A stretch of 64,000 nt of DNA from Symbiodinium natans (GCA_905221605.1 CAJNDS010002758.1:175615-239614), one strand, 5' to 3'. Shown: positions 10,445 through 21,421, numbered from the stretch's first letter. The notes: generated from the letters alone by a model not told the origin. Program-made: numbers and translations.

Positions 10445-12079
10445 ATGGCGTTGACGACTCCCCTGACGGAGCTGCTCGGGATCCGGCACCCCATCATGCT
10501 GGCCGGCATGAACGGCGTCTCTCATGCGGATCTGGCGGCGGCTGTCAGCAACGCAGGCGAGGTCGTCAGCTCTGGGGTGCGCAGACAACACCCCCCCCCC
10601 CCAAAAAAACTGCGTTTCTCTCTTGAGCAGAGCTTTCGATGTGACTCGAGGTTCTTTTGCTTTTTCCTTCAGCTTCCCAGGTGGTATTGGCTCCATTGGT
10701 GGGTTGACAATGACACCGAAGGTCCTCACGAAGGAAATCACGTGGCTGAAGAATGCCTTGGCGGACAAGTCCTTGCCATTCGGAGTCGACCTGGCGATTC
10801 CACAGATTGGTGGCAATGCTCGGAAGACGAACCATGACTACACCCATGGCCATCTACCAGAACTCATTGACATCATCGTGGCAGAGAAGGCCAAGCTCTT
10901 CATTTGCGCTGTGGGCGTGCCTCCGAAATGGGCGGTGGACAAGCTTCATGCTGGGGGTGTGGTCATTGCCAACATGGTCGGGTCTGTCAGGAACACGCAG
11001 AAGGCTTTGGATGCTGGAGTAGACATCATCATCGCGCAGGGAACCGAGGGTGGAGGCCACACTGGCGACATTGGCACCATGTGCCTCATCCCCCAAGTAG
11101 TGGACGCTTGCCGCGGGCGCCGTTCCTTGTTTCAGATCGTGCGAGCATATTTCTTGTGTGATTGCCAGCATGTTCTTCATGCTAACATATGTCTTCAACA
11201 TGTCTCAGCTGTGTCTTGCAGAACCCTTCTTCAATCCGAGGAAACGCGTTTGGAGGCGCTGTGGTATGCGTTGCCGCTGGTGGCATTTTTGATGGCCGCG
11301 GTTTGGCAGCTGCGTTGGGGCTCGGCGCTTCTGGTGTTTGGGTGGGAACTCGATTCATTTGTGCCGAAGAGTCTGCTGCCCCACAGGCCACAGGTGTGTG
11401 TGAACTCCCTGAAGTTCGTTTGCCATAGGCTATAGTAACTTTCGTTTCATCCTCGTACTGTGGTGTTGCTACAGTGTCGCAGAGTGGAAGCAAAGCTAAG
11501 CTGACCAGGCCCACAAAGACAAAGTCGTTGCAGCGGGAAGCCAGGACTGGTACCGGGAGAGAGAATTCGATTAAAAGTCTAAGATCCTGAAACCTCCTCA
11601 ACCTCAGAAAGGGCCATCAAAAGCAGAGCAAAGCCGCCGGAAGCCCCTCAAAATCGCAGAGCCCTACGTGGTCTCAGTAGGCACTTCCCGAAGGATACTG
11701 TGCGGACCTTGGTGCTTTCTGGCCGGCCGCTGCGCTTGATTCCAAATGACTGGGTCCGCAGCTGGGAGAAGGACGGGTGGGGTGCGAGTCTGTTCAGTTC
11801 TGAAGCCTGACAGGGACCTGCAGCTGTGATCTGCATGAGGAGCCTGCCAAGATTAAAGATCTTTGTGACCAGGGCGTCGTCCCCCTGACGCACGACATGA
11901 AGGAATCCAGAGATGATTCAGAGAAGCGAAAGGGAATCTTCGACGCAATCAACAGTTTGGCTGGACAAGCGGTGGGGGGTGTTCAAAGTATCGAGCCTGC
12001 CAAGAAGATTGTTGACGACATGGTCGCTCAGGCTACGGAGGTTCTAAGGATGAACGCGACAATGGTCAGCAAACTCTAG
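10445..12079 (+). CDS. Nitronate monooxygenase (2-nitropropane dioxygenase family)
   Basis: Six exons: 10445-10556, 10681-11135, 11222-11386, 11509-11544, 11694-11771 and 11840-12079 (TAG). They total 1086 nt, 361 codons plus stop, in frame throughout; family members are usually about 320-380 residues. The family oxidises nitronates such as propionate-3-nitronate with FMN. Visible motifs in order: IRHPIMLAGMNG at the start, NAGGIGSIGG across exons 1-2, PFGVDL, the conserved AQGTEGGGHTG containing the likely catalytic His, VAAGGIFDGRGLAAALGLGA, VWVGTRF, DTVRTLVLSGRPLR, and a C-terminal helix (EPAKKIVDDMVAQATEVL). No targeting peptide is evident. Introns: GC donors at 10557 and 11387, GA donors at 11545 and 11772. 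The exon 2/3 junction (11135/11222) is the least certain. Exon 4 is only 36 nt. Junctions were chosen because they restore the family alignment. Confidence 0.88.
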
Positions 12080-12740
12080 ACTACGAGTTGTGGACTACAG
12101 AGCCAGAAGCTTGTACCCTCGGCAGATGCAATTGGCATCGCTGGCATTTGAAGAGCGACCAAAAGAGTCAGAAGATGTCACAAGCTTCGTTGGCTTTGGC
12201 CATGGGCAACTGCCCGCGTGCCCGGCGTGCCCGCAGGGTCGCTGCAATTGCCTGTGAGACAAAGATGTTGCGCTGGTTGCTGTGCTACACTTGAGGTTGA
12301 TGGTACGGTGATTCGCTCGTGAATCCGGTGCCCAGGAGTTGAGGCCGTGAGACCGCGAGGATGGCCATTGCTTGAAAAAGACTTTGCATGGGGTTTACTG
12401 CCTTTTTGCAGATGGCTGCAACGGGCGACTTGCCGCTGGTGTTCGGCCTCTGCCTTCTTGTGCTCTAAGCTAAACCGTTATCACCATGCTGCAAGACAAC
12501 CAAGAAATTACAGCAAGCGTAGCCTTGGCACATGCAGAATTTGCATCATTTTGGGGGTTGTGTGCTATCTTTCTCAAAGGGCGTACTCGCTGTTCTAGCT
12601 GATTCTGGCCAGTTGTGGACACCATGTCTCATGAATGGCGCATGCATGCAGACAGCAGTCGTGCTCTGAGACAGCCTGTTCTATGCTCCCAAGACATGCC
12701 TCGTAAAGCTGAGGCCCCCTGTTCGCGGAGTACCTTCTCC
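12080..12740. other. No recognisable gene
   Basis: The interval after the nitronate monooxygenase stop. It contains short ORFs without motifs. I see no terminator or polyadenylation signal that I can support. Confidence 0.5.
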
Positions 12741-12750
12741 TTGCCGGAGA

Positions 12751-12948
12751 GGTGGGAAGTGCGTAGAAAGTGAAGTTCACGCCACCCCTCGCTTCGGCAA
12801 GGTGGGCTGGGGTGAGCTGGTCAGTACGGAGGACATGGCCATCGGCCAGGGAGACATTCTGATTGTCGAAAACATGCAGACACTGGGCGTGTGGAGTGTG
12901 CGAGTGGGCTGTCAGAAGGACAGTTTCACGATGTTCTACGAGTTGTGA
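12751..12948 (+). CDS. Unidentified exon
   Basis: An open + strand frame ends at TGA (12946-12948) and reads TPRFGKVGWGELVS, then MAIGQGDILIVENMQTLGVW and a Cys/Asp-containing end. Codon use and hydrophobic patterning look coding. The minus strand is also open here (12595-13014) but has no motif. No family is recognised, and the boundaries are set only by the frame. Confidence 0.35.
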   Translation, partial: GGKCVESEVHATPRFGKVGWGELVSTEDMAIGQGDILIVENMQTLGVWSVRVGCQKDSFTMFYEL

Positions 12949-13639
12949 GACCGAGGAATGACTTCGTTGAGGTTGACCCGGTAAATCCGCGAGGAGGTGC
13001 TGTGTCCAAGTCAAAACACCTCCCGGCTGTTCAGGGCTTCAACACGAAAGCGCTGCCACAAGCTGGCGAGTAGGCGATGCGAAGTCACGAGCCGATACCC
13101 CTTCCACGCCTTCGTGCTGCACATTCATGCTCTTTTGGTGTCGATGAGCTCTGCGCAGCGAAGGCGCCTTTGCGGTGGCAGAGGCGAGCGCCATCTGTCC
13201 ACAGATTGCCCGTCTCATCGAACACTTCGCTGTGCGTCGGGAGCCTACGAGTGTTCCAATTGTTCCAGCTAGTTTCATTGCACTTGCATAGACTGGTATA
13301 GACAGGTGGTGGGGAGGTGATTCTCACAAGCAGCTCGGCGGACTTTCAGCCACGCTGCAAGCAATGCTCCTGCAGTTCGAAACCTTTGTACCTGTTCGCA
13401 GCTTGCATTCCGCACTTACCATACATGTGGAGCTAAGGAGACTACCATCCAAAGCAGCACTGCTCCTTTATACCACAGAAGGGCCCTTTCCCTCCGCATT
13501 GTGTACAGGGCACAGTGGGCTCACATTTTTATGAGCCCATAGCTGCTTGCGTACAGAAGCTGTACAGCGGAGACGCGCCCTACAGCGACCAGGCGACCTG
13601 AAATGGAGTCAGAGGGCGGCATGTTCACCAGCAGCCAGA

Positions 13640-13750
13640 GTTTCGCCGTTCTTGCGGCAGGTAAAGATTGCCTTCAAGGGCTTTCATGAGGAGGTAGATT
13701 CCCTCGGCTCGTTTGAGTATCCGGATGAACAGAGCACGTGGGTCGCCTGA
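13640..13750 (+). CDS. Unidentified exon
   Basis: The reading frame after an AG at about 13661 reads VKIAFKGFHEEVDSLGSFEY and ends in TGA at 13748-13750. An exon-like piece at about 13545-13602 (KLYSGDAPYSDQAT) precedes it. No family is recognised. The 600 bases around these pieces hold nothing else I can name. Confidence 0.3.
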   Translation, partial: VSPFLRQVKIAFKGFHEEVDSLGSFEYPDEQSTWVA

Positions 13751-14138
13751 CAGCACCTGTTCATACGTTGATGCGTGTTCGCTCGCAACTGTCCGTGTCG
13801 TTAGCTCATTAATACCTCTACATGTTCATGAGTCACCAGGAGAGAATCTCCCACGCAGAAGAGCCCAACGAGAGAAAGCTGCACGGCTATCCACTTGCGG
13901 CGTGGACTGGAGCAGTCCTGCTCGATTCGTCGAATCAGGTGCCCGAAGACTTCATATCATGTCAATATTGTGTCAATTGCGCAAGCATGTTTAGTTCTTT
14001 TTGATAGTTCTACAGCACCATGCCATCACCATGCAGGCTAGTGATGTCAATGCACCGCCCGACATCATGTCGGTGTTCAGACGCGAGACTCTACAGTCTT
14101 GGCTGCGGCACCGTGGGACGACGCTTCCTTTCGCCCTT

Positions 14139-14180
14139 GAGCAATTTTGTGTGTGTGTGTGTGTGTATGTGTGTGTATAC
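14139..14180 (+). repeat. GT microsatellite
   Basis: TGTG run with a TATG interruption. A second short GTGTGT patch occurs at about 14437-14467. Confidence 0.9.
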
Positions 14181-14649
14181 TCGTAGAAACTGTGTATAGG
14201 GTGCCTGACACTTGAAGCCAGCTCTGACGAGGAATCGTATCTTTGTCTGTGGGTGTCTTGGAAGAACTTCAACTTTGAGGGGTCTTTCTAGATTTTCTGA
14301 AAGGTGCGGTCAGGATAGCCAGGTCTTGAGTCTCGGGTCGATGGTTCCAGGCTGGCAATGGATTACTGCGTGCTTGACACCGTGGCCAACGCAGTTAGCG
14401 CAGGATTCCGGTGCCTGGACTGGGCTAGACTGGAAGTGGGTGTGTGGGTGTGTGTGCATGTGTGTGCGAAGTTCTTGAAAGCCGTCCAGTTGAATGGTTG
14501 TTCCGCTCTTTTGTGTGTCAGGCATGTCCACATGATAATGGACGCTTCGCGAGCGGTTCACCTCCCTAGCATGGGCAAGGCCGATGGGGCTGCACCACTT
14601 CGTGTTATTCTGATCAATTCTGGTCGTCATGGTTGTTTGCATGTTTTTG

Positions 14650-14791
14650 CTGCCGCTGCCACTGCCGCTGCTGCAGCCGCCTGCGGCCGCTGCCGCTGCC
14701 GCTGCCGCTGCCGCTGCCGCTGCCGCTGCCGCTGCCGCTGCCGCTGCCGCTGCTGCTGCTGCTGCTGCTGCTCCAGCTGCTCCTGCTGCTC

Positions 14792-14843
<52 letters not shown>

Positions 14844-14852
14844 TGTTCTCGC
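14650..14852 (+). repeat. GCTGCC hexamer / GCT trinucleotide array
   Basis: (GCTGCC)n gives way to (GCT)n with a few CCT and CCA interruptions. All six frames are open as poly-Ala, poly-Leu, poly-Cys, poly-Ser and so on, so ORF length here carries no coding information. Confidence 0.95.
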
Positions 14853-14930
14853 TGCCTCGCTGTTGCAGTTGGCAGTTGAGGCCGTTGCTTTTATTGCTCG
14901 TGTCAACGTGCAAAGCAAGACGGATGCAAA

Positions 14931-15868
14931 CCCCGCCAGTTCGGCACTGGCTTCTTCAGCGATCCGGGGGACATCCAGAAGCAGCTGAAGGCTGCGGGAG
15001 TGACTGTCGCCGAAAGCCCAGATGTCAAGTAGTTGTGCGTGCTGCAGGTGATGTTATCCCCAAACCCCAGCAGTCGCTACTGACCATTGAATGTAAAGGG
15101 GCATCCTTAGAGTCTTAGAGGCATCCCTTCTAGCAGTTGCCGAAAACACGCCTAGGTTCCGACGGCAGCGCTCCTGCCAGGCAAGGGGGAGTTGCAAAAA
15201 ATGGGTTGACAGCACAGCAAGTATGCTCGGAAATAGGCCGGGTGCATTTTTGCGCAGTTGTGCTAAACTGCCAGGCTTCGTTCCTTACAACCCAGTTGGT
15301 GAGAAGGAGCGCGGTGTATTCTCCATGTCTGCCTGAACGACCCCCCCCCCCCCCCCCCCCAAACAAGCCCCCCCCCCCCAAACAACCGCCCTTGAAAAGC
15401 AATCTGACATACGTCAAGCCTACCAGGAGATGCTGAAGTACGGCTTTCCAAAGACGCTGGGACCCTTCGCCCTGGTCCGCACGAAGAAGCTGGCCCTCTT
15501 CGTCGACCGCGCGCGGGCCTCGGAAAAGCCCAAAGAAGCCAAGGGCAAAGCCGTTGAAAAGAACAAAACGCGGCCCCAGGCCCTATAAACCCTCAACCCT
15601 AAAACCCCCCTGGCTCCCCCCAAAAAACACAAAAGAACAGCTGCATTCTACGCCAGCTGTATGTTGTAGGGGCTTTTCTCCAACTGCGCAGGAGAAGAAA
15701 ACCTACAAGGCTGGGAAGTGAGAAGCCCCTTCTCCTGCCGACTCAGCTGGCTCCTGCCGCGAGGCGAAAGCTCCGCTGGAAGAGATCCGGCAGCTGGAAG
15801 CCAACGGCATGTCTGCAACAGGCTGCGACCGGTTTGCGGTTTAGGGTTTAGGGTTTAGGGTTGAGGGC

Positions 15869-15900
<32 letters not shown>

Positions 15901-16968
15901 GGGAGGGGGTTCCCACTGGAGCCAGGTTGTGACGCGTCAGGGGAAAGCTGCCAACAGCTGTGTTGGGCACTGCGCCACACCCCAACAACCCCAACAACAT
16001 CAGGCACCATTGCCGCGCCATCACCGCTGACCTTGCCAGATCAGGCGTGGCGACTCTGCACATCTTCCCATCCGAAAGCTTGAGCTGGAGTCGAATGTTA
16101 AGGCAGTTTTTTGTAAAGTCTTCGTACATCTGAGAAAGGTTTAGATTCTTTAGATCTCTTCCGTACATCCCAGTACCGTGCAAGGTGAAGAAAGTGCTCG
16201 GCATTCCGATGGAGGCCGTTCAGCTCCTTGGCACCGCAAGCGTCCTTTCAGTTGTAGTTGGAGGTTTGCGAAAATGAGGGAGGCCTTAAAGAATGGACCT
16301 CGAATAGTAGCCTCATAATGAGGACCCAACACCATTTGCGTCTGTGTTCTCGCTCGCTCTCTCTCTCTCTCTTTCTTGTCTCTCTGCCCGTCATTTCTGT
16401 TGAGTTCAAAGGGTCTCGCACTCTTCATCTCTCACATGCTCGATGTCAGCAAGAGATCACGAAGTGGGAAGGTTCAAGAATATTCAGACATGTTCAGCAT
16501 GTGGCTCAGGGATGCTCAGGACACTTTTGCAACCACCTGTGAGGTTCTGCTGGGCCTATCCTGTGGGTGGAGGAAAGTGGTCGGAGCAGGTACGTGCCAT
16601 TAAGTTAAAAAGGCCCCAAATCGCGTTCTTCGAATGCACATCACACATTCTACTCTGGATTTCCGTTTGGAGGCTTTGGCGTACTTTTCGATTACGACCC
16701 CCAGCTCTGCCTTCTTCGTGTACGGGGGCTACATTTACTTCGACAAACATGGCAGGGTGGTGGCAATGCGCCTCGGATCCTAGCAGGAAGCCTTGTGCTG
16801 TACCAGCGAACAGACAGGGAAGAGTGTTGCCCGTCAATCTGCCCATCTGTCTGCCCCCCCCCTTCTTAATCTTTCCCTAGCTCTCTCTGTCTCGTTCTCT
16901 CCCTCCCTTTCTCTCTCTCTCTCCCTCCCTCTCTCTGTCTCGCTCTCTCCCTCCCTCTCTATGTCTCG

Positions 16969-17003
<35 letters not shown>

Positions 17004-17805
17004 TCCCTCTTCTCCCTCTCCCTCTCCCTCTCCTTCTCCCTCTCCCTCTCCCTCTCCTTCTCCCTCTCCCTCTCTCCCTCTCCCTCTCCTTCTCCCTCTC
17101 CCTCTTCCTCTCCCTCTCCCCTCTCTCTCTCTCCCTCGCTGCCCTCCTCCTTCTCCTCTCCCCTCTCCCTCTCCCCTCTCCTCCCCTCTCCCCTCTCTCT
17201 CTCCCCCCTTCTCCCCCCCTCTCCCCCCCTCTCCCCCCCTCTCCTCCCCCCCGCTCTCTCCCCCCCTCTCCCCCCCTCCTCTCTCCCCCCCTCTCCCCCC
17301 CTCTCCACCCCCCCCTTTCCCCCCCTCCCCCCCCCTCCCCCTCCCTCTTCCCCCCCTCTCCCCCCCTCGCCCCCCCGCGCCCCCCCTCCTCCCCTCCTCT
17401 CCCCCCTCTCCCCTCTCCCCCCCTCTCCCCTCTCCCCTCTCTCCCCTCTCCCTTCTCCCCTCTCCCCTCTCCCCTCACTCCCCTCTCCCCTCTCCCCTCT
17501 CACCCTTCTCCCCTCTCCCCTCTACTCCTCCCCCTCTCTCCCCCTCTGCCCTCGCCCCTCCTCTCCCCCCCTCTCCCTCTCCCCCCCTCTCTCTCTCCCC
17601 CACTCTCCCTCCCTCCCCTCCCTCTCCCTCTCTCTCTCTCTCTGTCTCTTTTTCTCCCTCTTTCCCTCTCTCGCTTTCTCGAGGTGTGCCATCTCCCTTG
17701 GGAATGGCCTGCTCTTCGAGGAGGGCAAGCCTTGGGATCCACGTTTCTCTGCAGCCCTGGAGGGCCGCTGGGTGCGTGTCACCGTGCCCTACATCCTCGA
17801 CAAAG

Positions 17806-17839
<34 letters not shown>

Positions 17840-18100
17840 CAGAGAGAGAGAGAGAGGAGAGAGAGAGAGAAGAACAGAGAGAAGTTGGACCTCGAAAGAC
17901 AGGAAACAAGAAAGAAATGAAAGAAGGAAAGAAAGACAGAAAGAAAGAGAAAGAAAAACGACAACAACAAAGAAAGAAAGACATAAAGAAATAAAACAAG
18001 ATAGAGAAAGAAACAAAAGATGGAGAAAGGAACAACAGATAGAGAAAGAAGCAAAAGGCGCCAGCGGAATCAACTGCTGCGTTTGCGGCAGGGGATACCC
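14931..18100 (+). CDS. Unidentified multi-exon gene(s)
   Basis: Four convincing coding pieces, not joined with certainty. 14931-15029 reads FGTGFFSDPGDIQKQLKAAG. 15391-15579 reads AYQEMLKYGFPKTLGPFALV followed by a Lys/Glu/Ala-rich tail. 16622-16780 reads HSTLDFRLEALAYF and FVYGGYIYFDKHGRVVAMRL. 17684-17805 reads LGNGLLFEEGKPWDPRFSAA and WVRVTVPYILDKG. All are on the + strand, separated by poly-C, telomere-like and CT-rich intronic filler. I do not recognise the family, and they may belong to more than one gene. The last piece ends AAAG|GAGAGAG, so its intron would begin with the GA microsatellite. Confidence 0.5.
15342..15380 (+). repeat. Poly-C tracts
   Basis: Two runs of C (about 19 and 13 bases) separated by AAACAAG. 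They lie directly upstream of the exon at 15391 and occupy the position of its polypyrimidine tract. Confidence 0.9.
15836..15905 (+). repeat. Degenerate TTTAGGG / TTGAGGG array
   Basis: TTTAGGG units grade into TTGAGGG and CTGAGGG. This is telomere-type repeat in decay. Confidence 0.9.
16855..17682 (+). repeat. CT-rich tract of about 0.8 kb
   Basis: An almost pure C/T strand made of CTCTCCC, CTCTCT and CCCCTCTC units. It makes long spurious ORFs on both strands (Pro/Leu/Ser-rich on +, Gly/Glu/Arg-rich on -). It forms the 5' flank of the exon at 17684. Confidence 0.97.
17806..18060 (+). repeat. GA-rich tract
   Basis: A (GA)n run followed by degenerate GAAAGA-type purine sequence. It starts exactly at the 3' end of the exon ending at 17805. 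A second (GA)n run lies at about 18246-18290. Confidence 0.93.
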
Positions 18101-18242
18101 TGGCCGCCTGGCAGGGATGGCTTTCAGCCCCAAGAACCCCAAGGAGCTGCACTGGAGTACTCGTACAGTATGGAATCATGGTGTGGGGGGAGATGTGCCA
18201 TTGCCATGGTGCAGTAAAGGAACTTCGGTGCACACAGAGACA

Positions 18243-18284
<42 letters not shown>

Positions 18285-19090
18285 GGAGCGCACCCTGCAA
18301 GTGCACAACAAGTCTGAGCGAGAGGCAGAAGGTTCGGGGAGCATGTGTCCAGGAGGGCGCCACTTCGCGTGGGTCAACGGCGGGGAGGTTCTACAGCCCC
18401 CATGCAAGGCCCACAAGCGTGAGCAGCTTGCAGACGAGGATCTGGAGATGTTTAGAGCTGTTTGTTGCAAGCCCTGCGCCTGCTTTCGAGAACAGGAGAA
18501 CTTGATGAACCCCCCCTGGCATTGATCCAAGATCACCCTTGACCCTTGAACTCTAACAACACTCGAACGATGCATAAATTCCTCACAGGAAGTGCTCGGA
18601 GGTGAAGTGTGGCAGGTGCCGGCCTAAGAGCCACTTTTGGCGCGAAGTTGCCATGAGGATCGTCTAAAGATGCAATGAAATGTCTGAGTCTGTTGAGTGC
18701 TGCGCCTCCGAGCACTGAAGGTCCGTTTTTTGGGACCGAAGACTGAGGCACCTCCAAATGGTTGCTTCGTTTATCTCTTCAGCGAGTCCCCATCCCTTTC
18801 TGCCGGGCCCCGAGATGAGGATCAGGGTTACGACGGTTACGAAGCAGCGGCTGTTGAAGCAGCGAGGACGAGCGGGATGTGTACTTCCCAGTGGCCGGAG
18901 CAGGGCAGGGCCACAAGTGTTTTGGCCGCGTTGGCATCAGCGAAGAGGAGGCCCTATATGGCTGCCTTAGTCCCCCCTGGTTCTGAGAAGGGAATGACGG
19001 AATTAAGGCCCTATGTACTCCTTTAAAGTAGGGTATATACAGGGTCCTCATTCCCTACTAAGAACCAGCCAGTAGAGTCTGTCCGAGCAA
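18100..19090. other. Region with ambiguous exons
   Basis: All three + frames are open at about 18066-18230, so the frame cannot be chosen. Pieces at about 18421-18510 (EQLADEDLEMFRAV) and 18812-18870 (DEDQGYDGYEAAAVEA) look coding but have no family match. They may be 5' parts of the EF-hand gene. Confidence 0.3.
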
Positions 19091-19094
19091 TCAT

Positions 19095-19921
19095 GCATCC
19101 GGTGTCTGACCAGACTGTGAAGCAGCTCCGCCGTATGATTGGTGGGGCCGCTTGCCGGCCATGGTGTGCGACACTACACAAGCTCCTATGACTTCCGCGC
19201 TTTTCGTGACACACACTCAGGAGAAGGTATGCGAGGTCAGTGTCGGTAAGGTCATGAAGGCCCTTCAAGAGTGGGAAGCTTGTCAGCACGAGATGGAGCG
19301 CAGGGACACCGAAGAGCCATTGAAGATTCGGGGAAAGATGAGCCGCAAGAGTTGTTGTGAACTTCAACTTGGCTCTACCCAACTGCCTGAAGCAAGCAGC
19401 CTGTCCAAAAACCTGCCTGTGATCAGGATGCAAATCTTGATGGGAAGATCAGCGAGGATGAGATGACGACAGTCTTGAAGACTCTGAATCCAAAGATCTC
19501 CTCGGAAAGCATGCGCCGGTTGTTCTCACAAGCAGACCTCAACAAGGAGCATTGCCGGGTTTGCATCAAATCGTACAACTTTGGCATTCTTGTTTTTGTG
19601 GAGCGCAGCGGGGGGAAGCGTCCCAAATGGTTGCACAACATGAAAAGACAAGGAAGTCCGAGAAAGATCATCCCAGGTTTCTCCTGAAGATGCTCTTCTC
19701 ACATCTTCTCGTGCTCCTCATGCCTCGGCTCTTCTCACATTCCTGTTAAGGCAAAGTAGGAGCTGCCCTTGAGGCAGAGCAAACATGAGCAAAGCAGTGT
19801 AGGAGCAGCAACGCTCAGAAGGCCGTACCCTGCTTCACAGCTGCCTGCTTCACAGCTGCAGGACGGATCAATTGATGTCGAAGAGCTTGTGAAGTGGCTC
19901 TGGCCAAGAGATTCAGAATGA
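19095..19921 (+). CDS. EF-hand calcium-binding protein (3' part)
   Basis: The exon 19427-19546 begins at the first residue of an EF loop: DANLDGKISEDE has the canonical acidic/Asn/Gly/Ile/Glu positions (1, 3, 5, 6, 8, 12). It ends after ADLNK. The exon 19862-19921 continues DGSIDVEELVKWLW and ends in TGA, completing a second loop, DLNKDGSIDVEE. The intron between them (19547-19861) begins with GA and ends with AG, and it lies inside the second loop between positions 4 and 5. An upstream exon at 19236-about 19345 reads VMKALQEWEACQHEMERR, a charged helix; another piece at about 19099-19142 (DQTVKQLRRMIGG) may belong. Two paired EF-hands imply Ca2+ sensing. The start is not found. Confidence 0.72.
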
Positions 19922-20755
19922 CGCGCGTAGCATGGTGCAGCTGCACTTCTTGAAGTTTTAATTCTGGCAGGCAGCCGCCGTGCTTGCTGTTGGTTGTCAA
20001 GCCAACATGCAGGTTTGCAGATGTACACAGCGGATCTATGCCGTGACCTCTGGGACATGGCACAGATGGGATTCGTGCCGCCACAGCCAGCTTCAGCAAG
20101 CCCGAAACCATGCAGCGGCGAAGATATTGAAAGTCGATAGAGACGAACAGGTCGTATGCTGCCCATATTTGTCACTCTGGCGGCGACCGCAAGGGACCCG
20201 GAAACTCGGGTCGTGCTCCAAGAGCTGTCCAGGCCCTCGAAGAGGTCCTTGGCTCCTTTCAGTGTGCTCCTTGCTCGCCGAAAACATGGACCTGAGATGG
20301 ACAGACCTGTTTAAAGGCGACGGATACAGACTGACAAAGCATGTCCCGCGCCCAGATCCAACTTGTGCCTCGCCGTCTAGGTGCTTCTGACACCTGACCG
20401 TTCCATGTATGTGGCAACATGCTCACCTTTCAATTTCCATGAGGGAAGCAGAAGATGAGCAATGATTAGGGGTAGCTTGTGCCAGTGCTCAAGTTGATAA
20501 GGTTTCGCTACGAGTCAAGCCGATCCTGCAGCGCTCACTTGCACCAACCATGCCTGTTCATCTGCTCCCACTCATCACATCGGCAGGTTTTTTGGTACCC
20601 CTGTAGATGCCGAAGCCTAAACAACCTTCAGGATCTTCAGATTTTCAGACATCCCTTTGTCTTCAGACCACATGTCTTGCCTTGGCGCGCAGTGGCCTCC
20701 CATGGTGTTGCCTGATGCTACCCGGATGCAGACTGCTGGGAGTAGCTGATTCCTA
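19922..20755. other. No firm gene
   Basis: There is one possible exon at about 20285-20389 (LFKGDGYRLTKHVPRPDP, then a stop). Nothing else is recognisable. Confidence 0.35.
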
Positions 20756-20756
20756 T

Positions 20757-20826
20757 CCCCTAAAGACTAAACCCTAAAGCCTAAATCCTAAACCCTAAAC
20801 CCTGAACCCTAAACCCTAAACCCTCA
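20757..20826 (+). repeat. Telomere-type array (CCCTAAA)n
   Basis: About eight degenerate CCCTAAA units ending in CCCTCAACGCTAG. They lie directly upstream of an exon-like open frame (about 20832-20905, reading VAEVNVVTVEAEELEVPFQ), so the array again occupies the 3' end of a probable intron. Confidence 0.9.
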
Positions 20827-20904
20827 ACGCTAGTGAATTCCGAGTGGCTGAGGTGAATGTGGTCACCGTGGAAGCAGAGGAACTTGAGGTGCCATTCCAG
20901 AGCC

Positions 20905-21000
20905 CGGAAATTAGTCAGAGACCCCCCTTGCCCCTTTTGGGTAAATGGCACCACCCTAAAAATAGTATCTTCAGATCCCACCTGTCACCCTAGGATAAGA
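20905..21000 (+). mobile_element. TIR element family B, partial copy
   Basis: AATTAGTCAGAGACCCCCCT, then TTGCCCCTTTTGGGTAAATG, then GCACCACCCTAAAAATAG. It matches the reverse complement of the right end of the complete copy at 22926-23140. No matching opposite end is found nearby. Confidence 0.55.
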
Positions 21001-21421
21001 ATTCTATCTTCAGATCTCAGCCCCCGGCCCTGGGACTCCAACCTTAAGATCTCAAGCCCGCTACCCCACACTATGACCCCAGCCCGACTGCCCAAATGCC
21101 TGAAACATCCTTTACACCAAGCCCTATAGCACCAACCACCAACACCGTGTACCCCACCTCGTGAAACCGCCGTAGTACCTACAAGCACTCACAAAAACCC
21201 ACTAATCCACCAAGGCCACCACCCTTACCCTACCACTAAGAATCCCCAAACCTGTACCACCCTTAACAGGCAAAATTAGGTTCATAGAATCAGGAAGCAG
21301 GGGAGCTTCGGCATCATGTCAAACTTGCTGTTTTTATATTTATATTCGGGTATGTCTATCGGCTCTACTTTAGGTATTTCTTCGCTCATTACTTAATAGG
21401 AGAAAAATATCTTTTCATGTA

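Noticed and set aside
14310-14918. Alanine-rich 202-codon minus ORF
   Set aside because: It is produced by the GCTGCC/GCT array; all frames are open there.
16793-17920. 375-codon + strand ORF and the matching 214-codon minus ORF
   Set aside because: They are translations of the CT-rich repeat (Pro/Leu/Ser and Gly/Glu/Arg) and not genes.
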